Shown here: one piece after another, positions 26,667 through 36,230 of the stretch
Layout of the letters: every line of letters begins with the position of its first letter
How positions within the stretch are numbered: the first letter of the stretch is position 1
Made by a program: the position numbers and the translations under genes
Notes under the pieces: model-generated
What the model was told of the DNA's origin: nothing
Seen by the model: the letters and a program-made list of their open reading frames with translations, nothing else
Database searches by the model: none
NCBI RefSeq assembly: GCF_001517935.1
Contig: NZ_LOQF01000008.1
Coordinates: 1 to 64,000, forward strand
DNA length: 64,000 bases
Source: Sneathia sanguinegens
GTDB lineage: Bacteria > Fusobacteriota > Fusobacteriia > Fusobacteriales > Leptotrichiaceae
Reading direction: 5' to 3'

Positions 26667-27172
26667 TTTAATTCTCCTAAAAAATATTTTATTGAAAATA
26701 TAGTCTTCATATCTAGAGCGATTTCTAATGCTTGATTTATAGGCAATTTAACAAGATCTAAATCTTCACCAAAATCTAAATGTTGTTCTTTTGGAATAGC
26801 TCCTTTTTTTAGTTTTATTGCATAAAAATATAGCTTTTCTGTTGAATAACCAGGGCTTACATATTGAGGATTTTTAAGGGAAATTATTTTTTCTACATCA
26901 GTTTTAAGAAAACCAGTTTCTTCATTAAATTCTCTGTAGCAAGCTTCTAATGGACTTTCTCCTTTTTCTATTAAGCCAGCAACGATTTCTAATAATTTTT
27001 TATCTGCTCCTGGTCTATATTGAGAAACTAAATATATATTTTCTAAACTATTATCAAAAACAGCTACACAAATAGCATCTTGTTTTACCAAATATTCAAG
27101 TGTAATTCCAGTTGTAGGATGTATTTTAGTATCACCTTTTAAAAATTTAAAATTATCTTTAATAGCTTTCAT
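26663..27172 (-). CDS. Nudix hydrolase, ADP-ribose pyrophosphatase type
   Basis: A 169-residue Nudix enzyme. The Nudix box GLIEKGESPLEACYREFNEE, continuing TGF, is intact. Upstream YLVSQYRPGADKKLLEIVAG matches the ADP-ribose pyrophosphatase subgroup, as does the downstream YVSPGYSTEKLYFYAI. It probably hydrolyses ADP-ribose or related nucleotide sugars. It is first in the operon, with a promoter at 27196-27224. Confidence 0.88.
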   Translation of the reverse strand: MKAIKDNFKFLKGDTKIHPTTGITLEYLVKQDAICVAVFDNSLENIYLVSQYRPGADKKLLEIVAGLIEKGESPLEACYREFNEETGFLKTDVEKIISLKNPQYVSPGYSTEKLYFYAIKLKKGAIPKEQHLDFGEDLDLVKLPINQALEIALDMKTIFSIKYFLGELK

Positions 27173-27195
27173 ATCTTTTTCCTTTCTATAATTGA

Positions 27196-27224
27196 ATTTT
27201 ACTATATCTAAAATTTTTAGTCAA
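27196..27224 (-). promoter_or_regulatory. Promoter of the Nudix-YgjP-M24 operon
   Basis: On the minus strand, TTGACT (27219-27224), a 17-nt spacer and TAAAAT (27196-27201). Confidence 0.7.
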
Positions 27225-27256
27225 ATACTTATATTATAGATATTTTTTAGTATTTT

Positions 27257-27265
27257 TGGTATAAT
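27257..27265 (+). promoter_or_regulatory. Extended -10 promoter of the MFS-mutS-alaS run
   Basis: TGG followed by TATAAT (27260-27265), an extended -10 box 23 bp before the MFS start. There is no clear -35 box. Confidence 0.5.
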
Positions 27266-27288
27266 TAAATGAATGAATAGGAGTTTGA

Positions 27289-28560
27289 ATGGAGAAAATT
27301 ATTTTATCAATTATTATGATAATAACAACAGGAATTATTGTTCAAATATTAGCAAAAAAATATAAATTAAATAAGAATCAATTAGTAATATTTTGGATGT
27401 TAGTATTTTTTTGGACAAGTATAAGTACTATAAGAGCATATAGAAAGCTATATGTAGTAGCACCTATTGAATTAGGTGGACTTGGGCAAAGTGCAATACT
27501 TGCTGCACAAGTAACTTCAGCATATGGGTTAATAAGCTGTATAATAAGATTACCTTTGTTTTTTTTGACGGATATTTTACAAAAAAGAAAAATTTTTATA
27601 CAAATAGCAATATTTTGTATAATGTTAACTTCATTTTCTGTATATTTGAAACCTAGCGTAAACACACTTTATTACTCATCTTTAGCAATGGGGCTTTGTG
27701 CTTCAATGCTTGCAATATTCAATGTAATGTTTTCTGAAACTTTTTCAGAAAGTAATGCTTCGGTATCGGCTTCTATTTTATCAGTTGCTCCTTTATTAGC
27801 AGAATTTTTAGCAGCACCGATTCAATATATAGGGACTTATTCACAGGTGAAGATGTATAGTCTTTTATGGTTGTTTTCAGGTTTGCTTGCAATAATTACA
27901 TTTACATTAAGTATATTTATAAAAGAAATTAAAACAAATTCTAAGTTTACGAAAGAAAAGGTTAGCTTGGTTTTAGCAAATAAGAAATTTTTAATAATTT
28001 GTTTTGTTGCAATTATAATTTCCTTTGTTAAATTTTCAACAAGTGGACCTAATATGATAGTTTATGCAAGTAAATATTTGCATATGCCTTCAATAATGCT
28101 TGCATATCTTGATACAATGTTTGCGACACCTCAACTTATTGCAAGTGTTTTGGTTGGGACATATTTTAAAGATAAATTTGGTATAGAAAAAACTCTACTC
28201 TTAAGTCTTTCAAGTTTTCTTCTATTTTATTTGATAATAATATTTACAAATAATCCATATTTAGCATTCTTTGGCTATATTTTCAATGGATTTGGTTATG
28301 GAGGAACATATATTTCACTTATGTCTATAGCTTTACAATATTTTGAACAAAAAAATAGAAACATTAGCATGGGAATTTTTCAAGGCTTCTTTGCTTTTGG
28401 AATATTTTTTGGAGATAGAGTGTATATCTGGTTAGCAAAGGCTCTTAAGGTTAATCCAAAGAATATTTTTATTTTAGTTACAATAGTTACAATTATTAGT
28501 ATTATAATAGTATTTATTAAATTAGTTATGAAACAAGGTGTAAAAAATGTCGAAAATTGA
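27289..28560 (+). CDS. Major facilitator superfamily transporter
   Basis: A 423-residue protein with about twelve hydrophobic helices. It has a short charged loop after the second to third helix (DILQKRKIF, the MFS loop 2-3 region) and a longer basic loop around residues 205-225 separating the two halves. Substrate unknown, since no subfamily motif is clear. It overlaps mutS by 14 bp, an unusual but apparently stable coupling. Confidence 0.75.
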   Translation: MEKIILSIIMIITTGIIVQILAKKYKLNKNQLVIFWMLVFFWTSISTIRAYRKLYVVAPIELGGLGQSAILAAQVTSAYGLISCIIRLPLFFLTDILQKRKIFIQIAIFCIMLTSFSVYLKPSVNTLYYSSLAMGLCASMLAIFNVMFSETFSESNASVSASILSVAPLLAEFLAAPIQYIGTYSQVKMYSLLWLFSGLLAIITFTLSIFIKEIKTNSKFTKEKVSLVLANKKFLIICFVAIIISFVKFSTSGPNMIVYASKYLHMPSIMLAYLDTMFATPQLIASVLVGTYFKDKFGIEKTLLLSLSSFLLFYLIIIFTNNPYLAFFGYIFNGFGYGGTYISLMSIALQYFEQKNRNISMGIFQGFFAFGIFFGDRVYIWLAKALKVNPKNIFILVTIVTIISIIIVFIKLVMKQGVKNVEN

Positions 28561-31129
28561 TAGTACAACTCCACTTATGAAACAATATCATGAAATAAAA
28601 GATAAATATAAAAATGAAATATTGTTATATAGACTTGGAGATTTTTATGAAATGTTTTACAATGATGCCATAATAGCATCTAAAATTTTAGGTTTAACCC
28701 TAACTAAAAGGAATAGAGAAAAAGGAGTAGATGTTCCTTTAGCAGGAGTTCCTTATCATAGTGTAGCAGGATATATCTCAAAATTAGTTGATGCAGGATA
28801 TAAGGTAGCTATTTGTGAACAAGTAGAAGATCCTAAACAAGCAAAGGGAATAGTTAAAAGAGAGGTCATAAAAGTAATTACACCAGGAACAATAATAGAT
28901 GTAGATAATCTTGAGGCTAGTTCAAATAACTATATTGCCTGTGTTATTATAGAAAATAATAAAGCATATATATCATATATAGATATTACAACAGGAGTAT
29001 TTAATGCAAGTATTGTAGAAGCTAAAAATATTTCTTCATACATATATATGCTTGATATAAAAGAAATACTTATGACAAAATATACGAGTTTAAGTCTTGA
29101 ACAATATTTGGAAGGCAAAAATTTAAGTACTACTATAATTGAAAAACCTAAAAATAGTGTTGAATTTTTAACAGATTTCTTTTCTATAACTTCTCTTGAT
29201 AGTTTTGGAATAACAGATAAATTGTTAATCGATTGCTGTGCAAGTCTTCTTGAGTATATATTAGAAACACAAATAAGTATAGAAATAAATATACCTAAAA
29301 TAAATATGCTACATAATACAAATTATGCTAATATAAATTTAAGTAGTTCAAAAAATTTGGAATTATTGAAAAATCAAAGAGATAAATCTACTTATGGTAG
29401 TTTACTTTGGGTTTTAGATAAATGTAAAACAGCCATGGGGAGTAGATTACTTAAGGAATATTTAAATTATCCATTAATAGATATTGAAAAAATAAAAGAA
29501 AGACAAAAAGATGTTAAGTACCTTATAGATAATATGCTTCTTAGAGAAGATATAAGAGACTGCTTAGCACAAACATATGATTTGCAAAGAATAGTTAGTA
29601 AAATAATATTTGGTAATGAAAATGGTAAAGATATTAGGGCCTTGTATTCTACTTTTAAAAATTATAAAAAGATTTATGAATTATGGAAAGAAAAATTTAA
29701 AAATGTAGATATTAGTTTTTTAGATATATTAGCAAAGGAAATAGATAGATATTTGATTGATGATCCTCCCTTTTCAGTTAGAGAAGGAGGTATGATAAGA
29801 GAAGATTTCAATGATGAAATAAAAGAATTGAATATGATACTAAAACATGGTAAAGACTATTTGCTAGATATAGAAAATAGAGAAAAAAATAGTACAGGCA
29901 TAAAATTTTTGAAGATAAAATATAATAAATTATTTGGATATTTTATTGAAGTATCAAAATCAAGCGTTTCAGATGTTCCAGATAGATATATTAGAAAACA
30001 AACTTTATCTAATTGTGAAAGATATATAACAGAAGAACTTAAAGAATATGAAGATAAAATAATTAATGCTAGAGCAAAATTAGTGGAATTGGAGTATAAT
30101 ATATTTAAGTCATTATCTAATTTAATTAAAGATAAAAAGGAAGAATTGGGGGAACTTGCTAATATAGTTGCATACATAGATGTAATTGCAAGTTATGCTT
30201 ATGTTAGTGTTACAAATTCTTATTGTAAACCTGAATTTAATGATAAGGGAGAAATACATATTTTAAATGGGAGACATCCTATAGTAGAACAATTAATTAA
30301 TACACAATTTATTGAAAATGATGTACATTTTACAAAAAATAAGAATTTTATCATTTTAACTGGGCCTAATATGGCAGGGAAATCAACATATATGAAGCAA
30401 ATAGCATTAATTTGTATTTTAGCTCAAATAGGTATGTTTGTTCCTGCTAAATCTGCTAATTTGTCTATAATAGATAAATTTTTAACTAGAATTGGAGCAT
30501 CAGATGACATATTAACAGGGCAAAGTACATTTATGGTAGAAATGAGTGAGGTATCTCAAATTTTGAATACAGCAACAGAAAAAAGTTTGATTATATTAGA
30601 TGAAGTTGGTAGAGGTACTTCAACCTACGACGGCTTAGCCATAGCCACTGCAATTTCTTCATATATACATGATAAAATAAAGGCAAAAACAATATTTGCA
30701 ACACATTATCATGAATTGAATGAATTAGAAAATGAATATGAAAGAATAATAAATTATAGAATTAATGTAGAAGAAAAAAATTCAAAAGTTCTTTTTTTAA
30801 GAACTATTTCAAAAGGATCTGCAGATAAATCTTATGGAACTTATGTTGCAAAATTAGCTGGTTTACCTAAGATAGTTTTACAAGATTCAAAGAAAATTTT
30901 GAATAAATTAGAAAAAAGAAATACTCTTATTCAAAAAAATGAGAATATAGGTCAATTATCTCTTTTTGATAATCCAAGCTATGTTGAAAAAATAGATGAG
31001 GATAAGAGAAATGAAGAATTAGAAGAATTAAAAAATGAAATAACACAAATAGATATTAACAATTTAACACCACTTAAGGCATTAAATATTTTACAAGAAT
31101 TAAAAGAATTTATTAATAATTTAGATTGA
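28547..31129 (+). CDS. mutS: DNA mismatch repair protein MutS
   Basis: An 860-residue mismatch sensor. The N-terminus carries the mismatch-contact motif RLGDFYEMFYNDA (Phe-x-Glu), then connector, lever and clamp domains. The ATPase has Walker A TGPNMAGKSTYMKQ, GASDDILTGQSTFMVEM, Walker B LIILDEVGRGTSTYDG and the ATHYHEL switch. The C-terminal tail contains QLSLFDNP, a beta-clamp-binding-type motif. The start is ATG at 28547, inside the end of the MFS gene. mutL is not adjacent. Confidence 0.96.
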   Translation: MSKIDSTTPLMKQYHEIKDKYKNEILLYRLGDFYEMFYNDAIIASKILGLTLTKRNREKGVDVPLAGVPYHSVAGYISKLVDAGYKVAICEQVEDPKQAKGIVKREVIKVITPGTIIDVDNLEASSNNYIACVIIENNKAYISYIDITTGVFNASIVEAKNISSYIYMLDIKEILMTKYTSLSLEQYLEGKNLSTTIIEKPKNSVEFLTDFFSITSLDSFGITDKLLIDCCASLLEYILETQISIEINIPKINMLHNTNYANINLSSSKNLELLKNQRDKSTYGSLLWVLDKCKTAMGSRLLKEYLNYPLIDIEKIKERQKDVKYLIDNMLLREDIRDCLAQTYDLQRIVSKIIFGNENGKDIRALYSTFKNYKKIYELWKEKFKNVDISFLDILAKEIDRYLIDDPPFSVREGGMIREDFNDEIKELNMILKHGKDYLLDIENREKNSTGIKFLKIKYNKLFGYFIEVSKSSVSDVPDRYIRKQTLSNCERYITEELKEYEDKIINARAKLVELEYNIFKSLSNLIKDKKEELGELANIVAYIDVIASYAYVSVTNSYCKPEFNDKGEIHILNGRHPIVEQLINTQFIENDVHFTKNKNFIILTGPNMAGKSTYMKQIALICILAQIGMFVPAKSANLSIIDKFLTRIGASDDILTGQSTFMVEMSEVSQILNTATEKSLIILDEVGRGTSTYDGLAIATAISSYIHDKIKAKTIFATHYHELNELENEYERIINYRINVEEKNSKVLFLRTISKGSADKSYGTYVAKLAGLPKIVLQDSKKILNKLEKRNTLIQKNENIGQLSLFDNPSYVEKIDEDKRNEELEELKNEITQIDINNLTPLKALNILQELKEFINNLD

Positions 31130-31144
31130 TGAAGGAGTATAAAA

Positions 31145-33721
31145 ATGACAGGAAATGAATTGAGAAAAAGTTTTATAGAATTTTTTAAAAGTAAACAACA
31201 TCAACACTTCGAAAGTGCTTCTTTAGTTCCAGAAGATAAGACTTTACTTTTAACAGTTGCAGGTATGGTTCCTTTTAAAAAGTTCTTTTTAGGGGAAAAG
31301 AAAGCACCAACAAAAAGAGTAACAACTTATCAAAAATGTATAAGAACAAATGACTTAGAAAATGTTGGTAAAACACCAAGACACCATACTTTTTTTGAAA
31401 TGTTGGGTAATTTCTCTTTTGGAGACTATTTCAAAAGGGAAGCTATTAGTTGGTCTTGGGAATATATTACAGAAGTTTTAAAAATAGATAAAAATAGACT
31501 ATATGTTTCTGTGTATAAGACTGATGATGAAGCATATAACATATGGAAAGATGAAATAGGTATAGATCCTTCACATATAGTTAGATTAGGTGATGAAGAT
31601 AATTGGTGGGCAGCAGGACCTATAGGTTCTTGTGGACCTTGTAGTGAAATTTACTATGACACTTTAAATATGGGAAAAAATAATGAAGAAATTAATTGTA
31701 AACCTGGAGATGAAGGAGATAGATTTTTAGAAATATGGAATTTGGTATTCACTGAATGGAATAGAAAAGAAGATGGTAGTCTAGTTCCATTACCTGAAAA
31801 GAATATAGATACTGGTGCAGGTCTTGAAAGAGTAGCTTCTGTTGTTCAACATAAATCTAATAATTTTGATACAGATATATTTGAAAAAATAATAAAATCA
31901 ATAAAGGAAACAATAAATCTTACTGATAAGGATTCAACAGCAATAAAAATTATAGCCGACCATGTTAGAGCAGCAACTTTTTTAATTTGTGACGGAGTAT
32001 TACCTTCAAATGAAGGAAGAGGTTATATATTAAAGAAATTAATAAGAAGAGCTTATGGAGCAGGAAGTATTGCAAATAAGGAAATATTTGATAAGGGGCA
32101 AAGTTTTCTATATAAAATAGTAGATTCTGTAGTTGAAACTATGGAAGAAGCTTATCCTGAATTAGTTGATAAAAAAGAAGAAATAAAAGAAGTAATAAAA
32201 TATGAAGAAGAAAAATTTGCTAAGACATTAAAAGCAGGTACAGAATTACTTTTAGATGATATAAATAAGGGTATAAAAATAGATGGAAATACAACCTTTA
32301 AATTATATGATACCTTTGGTTTCCCATTTGAATTAACAAAATTGGTTTGTGAACAACATGGCATAGAAGTTTCTGAAGAAGAATTTAATAAAAAATTGGA
32401 AGAACAAGTTCAAAGATCAAAGAGTTCAAGAGTAGTTATGAGTGATATGATAAAAGATGAATTTATATCTAATTTCTATAAGCAACATGGAGAAACTAAA
32501 TTTACTGGTTATGAAACTTTAAAAGATAGAGCTACAATTTTACATATTTCTAAAAAAGATGCTGATACTTATCAATTAATTTTAGATAAAACACCATTTT
32601 ATGCTGCACAAGGTGGACAAGTAAGTGACCAAGGAATAATATATAATGATAGTTTTAAAGCAACAGTTAAAGATTTAATAAAAAAATCAGATATATTCAT
32701 ACACTATGTTACAATTGAAGGTGAAATACCTAATGTCGGTGATATGGTTGAATTAGAAGTAGATAAAGATTTTAGATCAAAAACTATGAGAAACCATACA
32801 GCAACTCATATTTTACATAGAGCAGTAAAAGAAATTTTAGGAGATCATGTTAATCAAGCAGGGTCATTAGTTTATGATAAAGGTTTGAGATTTGATTTTA
32901 CTTATGGTAAGGCAATAGATAATGAAACTTTAAGAAAAATTGAAAGAAGAGTTAATGAAATAATACAAAATAATAATAAGTTGACAGTTACTTATACTAC
33001 AAAGGAAAAAGCAGATGAAATGGGAGCTATAGCCTTATTTGATGAAAAATATAGAGATATTGTCAGGGTAGTAGATATAGTTGGTTATTCAGCAGAATTA
33101 TGTGGAGGAACACATTGCCCTAGCACAGGAGTGATAGGTTCATTCTATATTGTTTCAGAACAAGCAAAGGCTAGTGGGGTTAGAAGAATAGAAGCTGTAA
33201 CAGGATTTGGTGCTTATGATTATGCTAATGAAAATAGAGATTTATTGCATAATTTAGCTAATGAATGTAAGACAGATATAAACCAATTAGAAGATACGAT
33301 TAAAAAGAATTTGGAAAAGAATACTGAATTAGAAAATGAAGTAGAAATATTAAAGGATGAATTAATAAGTCATAGAATATTAGATATTATACAAGATAAA
33401 AAAGTTATAAAAAATATAAATGTAGTATCTAAGGTTATTAAAGCAAATATAAAAGATTTGAAAAAATATGTAGATAAAATAAAGGAAAAACTTGATAATT
33501 CAATAGTTCTATTAGCTGCAGTTGAAGATGGAAGAATAGGCTTTGCTTGTGGAGTTACAAAAGAGTTAACAAAAGAATATAAAGCTGGAGATATAGTTAA
33601 GACTGTAGCCAAAATTACAGATGGTAATGGTGGAGGAAAACCAGACTTTGCTCAAGCTGGTGGAAAAGATGTAAGTAAGTTGAGTGAAGCTATGGGAGAA
33701 GTATTCAATAATTTATTATAA
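31145..33721 (+). CDS. alaS: Alanine-tRNA ligase
   Basis: An 858-residue class II synthetase. The catalytic core has LVPEDKTLLLTVAGMVPFK and RHHTFFEMLGNFSFGDYFK (motif 2 region), and GGGK-type C-Ala sequences at the end. The editing domain zinc motif is visible as NHTATHILHRAV (HxxxH) and CGGTHCPSTG. Full length. It lies 15 bp after mutS with GAAGGAG as ribosome site. Confidence 0.96.
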   Translation: MTGNELRKSFIEFFKSKQHQHFESASLVPEDKTLLLTVAGMVPFKKFFLGEKKAPTKRVTTYQKCIRTNDLENVGKTPRHHTFFEMLGNFSFGDYFKREAISWSWEYITEVLKIDKNRLYVSVYKTDDEAYNIWKDEIGIDPSHIVRLGDEDNWWAAGPIGSCGPCSEIYYDTLNMGKNNEEINCKPGDEGDRFLEIWNLVFTEWNRKEDGSLVPLPEKNIDTGAGLERVASVVQHKSNNFDTDIFEKIIKSIKETINLTDKDSTAIKIIADHVRAATFLICDGVLPSNEGRGYILKKLIRRAYGAGSIANKEIFDKGQSFLYKIVDSVVETMEEAYPELVDKKEEIKEVIKYEEEKFAKTLKAGTELLLDDINKGIKIDGNTTFKLYDTFGFPFELTKLVCEQHGIEVSEEEFNKKLEEQVQRSKSSRVVMSDMIKDEFISNFYKQHGETKFTGYETLKDRATILHISKKDADTYQLILDKTPFYAAQGGQVSDQGIIYNDSFKATVKDLIKKSDIFIHYVTIEGEIPNVGDMVELEVDKDFRSKTMRNHTATHILHRAVKEILGDHVNQAGSLVYDKGLRFDFTYGKAIDNETLRKIERRVNEIIQNNNKLTVTYTTKEKADEMGAIALFDEKYRDIVRVVDIVGYSAELCGGTHCPSTGVIGSFYIVSEQAKASGVRRIEAVTGFGAYDYANENRDLLHNLANECKTDINQLEDTIKKNLEKNTELENEVEILKDELISHRILDIIQDKKVIKNINVVSKVIKANIKDLKKYVDKIKEKLDNSIVLLAAVEDGRIGFACGVTKELTKEYKAGDIVKTVAKITDGNGGGKPDFAQAGGKDVSKLSEAMGEVFNNLL

Positions 33722-33743
33722 ATATGTAATGTAAGGAGGAGTT

Positions 33744-35750
33744 TTGAAAAAAATAATATTTTTGAATTTAATAATTGCAACAGTAAGTATGTCTAATGCT
33801 ACATCAGGCTTTATTGAAGGAATATATGATGGAAAATATGAAGATAGCTATAATATTAAAGAAACAGGATTAAGCACAGAAATTAATTTGAAAAATGAAG
33901 GAGTATCATTAGGAGCAACACTTAAGATGAAAGATGTATCTGTTCCAATTAAAGAACATACATTAGTTAATAGTATTTTTGATAATTCAAATATATTTAT
34001 TAAGTATAAAACTCCTAAATTTAAAGGCATAGGTGGATATTTTAAGGGAACATTGAAACCAAAAGTAAAGAGAGAAAATGAATACTTATCATTTAAGACT
34101 AGCGTAGCTGAATTAGAAGGGGAAGCGAATTATGAATTTTTACCTGATTCTAAAATAGCTTTTAATTCTAAAACTGAATTTCCTTTTACAGGTAATGATA
34201 TTTTAACAACGAATAAGTTGTACCTTGAAGGGAAAGATATTAAAAATCTAAAAAATATTAAGGCTAGTATAGAATTGAAAAATTCATACCATAAAACAAG
34301 TGCCTTAAGATATTTAAGCATTAATAGTGAAGGAGAATATGATGCAACTCCTAAGTTTAAATTAAATGGTAAAACAGATTTTAGATATCAATTTAATAAT
34401 ACATCTAAAGTCAAAAATATATTAACAGATGAAGATTTTGAACTTAATCCAAAGGATTATGAACATTCATATACTTTAGATACAAGTTATTTAACATTAA
34501 ATGATAGATTAGAGTTAACAGGTGGAATATTTTTTCAACATATTTATTTTAATTCAGTATCTATAACATCAGATGAAATAAGCAAGATATATAAGTATAA
34601 AGATAAAAATACTGATATTTCTACTGTTTTATTTGATAGTTTAAAAAATATACAATTTGATGAAGAAGAAAAAGATTTTTTAAATAAACATAAAGAAGAA
34701 TATGAAAATTATAAAAAAGTAGCCAAAATAGCTAGAGAAAAATATGAAGAGGGACAAAAAGATTTAGGAAAATCAAGAGAAAAAGCCTTTAAAAATATTA
34801 TAGAAATGGAAAAAATTATTTTAGAAAATGAAAAAGTAAGAAAAATAGTTTATGAAAATTTGAATAAAATTAAAAATGGAGCTAATGAAAATAAAACACT
34901 TGAAGAAGTTCTTAATGAAATTAAATATAAATTTTATCCAAGTATGACAGTGCTTGATTTAGAAAATTATCAAGAAAGACCTGCAACAACATATGAAATT
35001 ATTACAAACTTTATAAATAAAAAATTAGGATTAAATGATATGGAAGCAAGAAATATATATCCAAAAATTGCTCCGTTTATTGGAAGTATAAAGGAATATA
35101 AAGCAAAAAAAGATAACTTAAAAATTAAAATATCAAGTGATTATAAAATATATTCGCTTTTAACTACACTATGCAATAAATGGAGAGAAGAACCAAATGG
35201 ATATATAAAAAAGCAAACTTTAATTGAAAAATTATGGAATCAAATATTTAATGATTCAGGATCTTCAAAATTATTAATAGATAATCTTGTAAATAAAACT
35301 ATTTCTAATTTTTCAAAATTAGGTTTTGGTGTTCCTGCACATGACTTTAATTATGGAATTAAATTAGGGGCGAAGTATAAGATTATGGATGAATTGACAT
35401 TTAGTGCAAATGGAATGTTTGCAGGTAATACAAGATTATCTTTTGAAAAATATACAAAGGGCTATGTTAAATTAGAAAGTGGTATTAAATATGATTATAC
35501 AGAGGATGAGGATAATATTACTGTATCGCCAGAATTTAATGCAATAGCTAAGTTATATAATATTGAAAAAAGTTGTGATGCAGAATTAATTTTATCTCCA
35601 AAATTAAGTGCAGTATCAACACCTATTGATAATTTGAAAATTAATGGAGAAATAGAAATACCAATTAAATTTGATAATAAAGGTGGTAAAAAATTCAATT
35701 ATAGTAATACAGCAATAAAAACTAAATTTAATATTAAATATGTGTGGTAA
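33744..35750 (+). CDS. Outer-membrane barrel protein with a large helical insert (paralogue A)
   Basis: A 668-residue protein with a TTG start. AGGAGG lies just upstream and only this start gives the signal peptide (KKIIFLNLIIATVSMSNA). Framework: a repeat of short beta strands (about 25-275), an insert of about 250 mostly helical and charged residues (about 275-525, Lys/Glu-rich), then strands again to the C-terminal FNIKYVW. The first and last parts resemble the proteins at 37425-39341 and 40254-41642: the NEGVSLGATLKMKDV pattern, IKYKTPKFKGIGGYFKG, and the ending with a final Trp. It is probably an outer-membrane protein with an exposed helical loop. It lies between alaS and ruvX. Confidence 0.7.
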   Translation: MKKIIFLNLIIATVSMSNATSGFIEGIYDGKYEDSYNIKETGLSTEINLKNEGVSLGATLKMKDVSVPIKEHTLVNSIFDNSNIFIKYKTPKFKGIGGYFKGTLKPKVKRENEYLSFKTSVAELEGEANYEFLPDSKIAFNSKTEFPFTGNDILTTNKLYLEGKDIKNLKNIKASIELKNSYHKTSALRYLSINSEGEYDATPKFKLNGKTDFRYQFNNTSKVKNILTDEDFELNPKDYEHSYTLDTSYLTLNDRLELTGGIFFQHIYFNSVSITSDEISKIYKYKDKNTDISTVLFDSLKNIQFDEEEKDFLNKHKEEYENYKKVAKIAREKYEEGQKDLGKSREKAFKNIIEMEKIILENEKVRKIVYENLNKIKNGANENKTLEEVLNEIKYKFYPSMTVLDLENYQERPATTYEIITNFINKKLGLNDMEARNIYPKIAPFIGSIKEYKAKKDNLKIKISSDYKIYSLLTTLCNKWREEPNGYIKKQTLIEKLWNQIFNDSGSSKLLIDNLVNKTISNFSKLGFGVPAHDFNYGIKLGAKYKIMDELTFSANGMFAGNTRLSFEKYTKGYVKLESGIKYDYTEDEDNITVSPEFNAIAKLYNIEKSCDAELILSPKLSAVSTPIDNLKINGEIEIPIKFDNKGGKKFNYSNTAIKTKFNIKYVW

Positions 35751-35755
35751 TAGTT

Positions 35756-36175
35756 ATGAAATATATAGGAATTGATTATGGAGATACAAGAATAGGAATT
35801 TCAACTTGTGATACACTTGAGATATTGGCTACAGGTTATTGTACAATTAATAGACAAAAAGAAGATGCAATAAAAAAAATATTAGAAATTTGTAAAGAAG
35901 AAGGTAGTTATGAATTAGTGGTAGGGAAACCTTTAAGACTTAATGGAAATAGTGAAATACAAGTTGAAAAAGTTGAGAAATTTGTAAATGAATTAAAAAA
36001 GCAAGAAGATAAAATAAATATATATTTTGTAGATGAAAGATATACTACTAAACAAGCAGAGTATTATTTAAATAATTTTTCTAAAAAAAATGGAAAAAAG
36101 AAAAGACAAGTAGTAGATATGCTTGCAGCAACTATTATACTTCAAACATTTTTAGATAGAAAGAAAAAAATTTAA
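35756..36175 (+). CDS. ruvX: Putative pre-16S rRNA nuclease / Holliday junction resolvase RuvX (YqgF)
   Basis: About 139 residues. RNase H-like fold with YIGIDYGDTRIGIS (catalytic Asp), VVGKPLRLNGN, YFVDERYTT (catalytic Glu) and the C-terminal VDMLAATIILQ (Asp). It processes the 5' end of 16S rRNA. The ATG at 35756 gives the canonical N-terminus, and the in-frame GTG at 35744 lies inside the upstream gene. It follows the outer-membrane protein gene by 5 bp. Confidence 0.88.
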   Translation: MKYIGIDYGDTRIGISTCDTLEILATGYCTINRQKEDAIKKILEICKEEGSYELVVGKPLRLNGNSEIQVEKVEKFVNELKKQEDKINIYFVDERYTTKQAEYYLNNFSKKNGKKKRQVVDMLAATIILQTFLDRKKKI

Positions 36176-36178
36176 TAA

Positions 36179-36207
36179 TTGAAAAAAAATAAAAAAACAA
36201 GTAAAAT
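36179..36207 (+). promoter_or_regulatory. Promoter of the secreted TPR gene
   Basis: TTGAAA (36179-36184), a 17-nt spacer and TAAAAT (36202-36207), right after the ruvX stop. Confidence 0.65.
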
Positions 36208-36230
36208 TGTTGTATACAAGGAGGGATATT

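Noticed and set aside
36207-36230. Upstream in-frame start for the secreted TPR protein
   Set aside because: It would place nine residues before the signal peptide and lies before the AAGGAGGG ribosome site, so the ATG at 36231 fits better.
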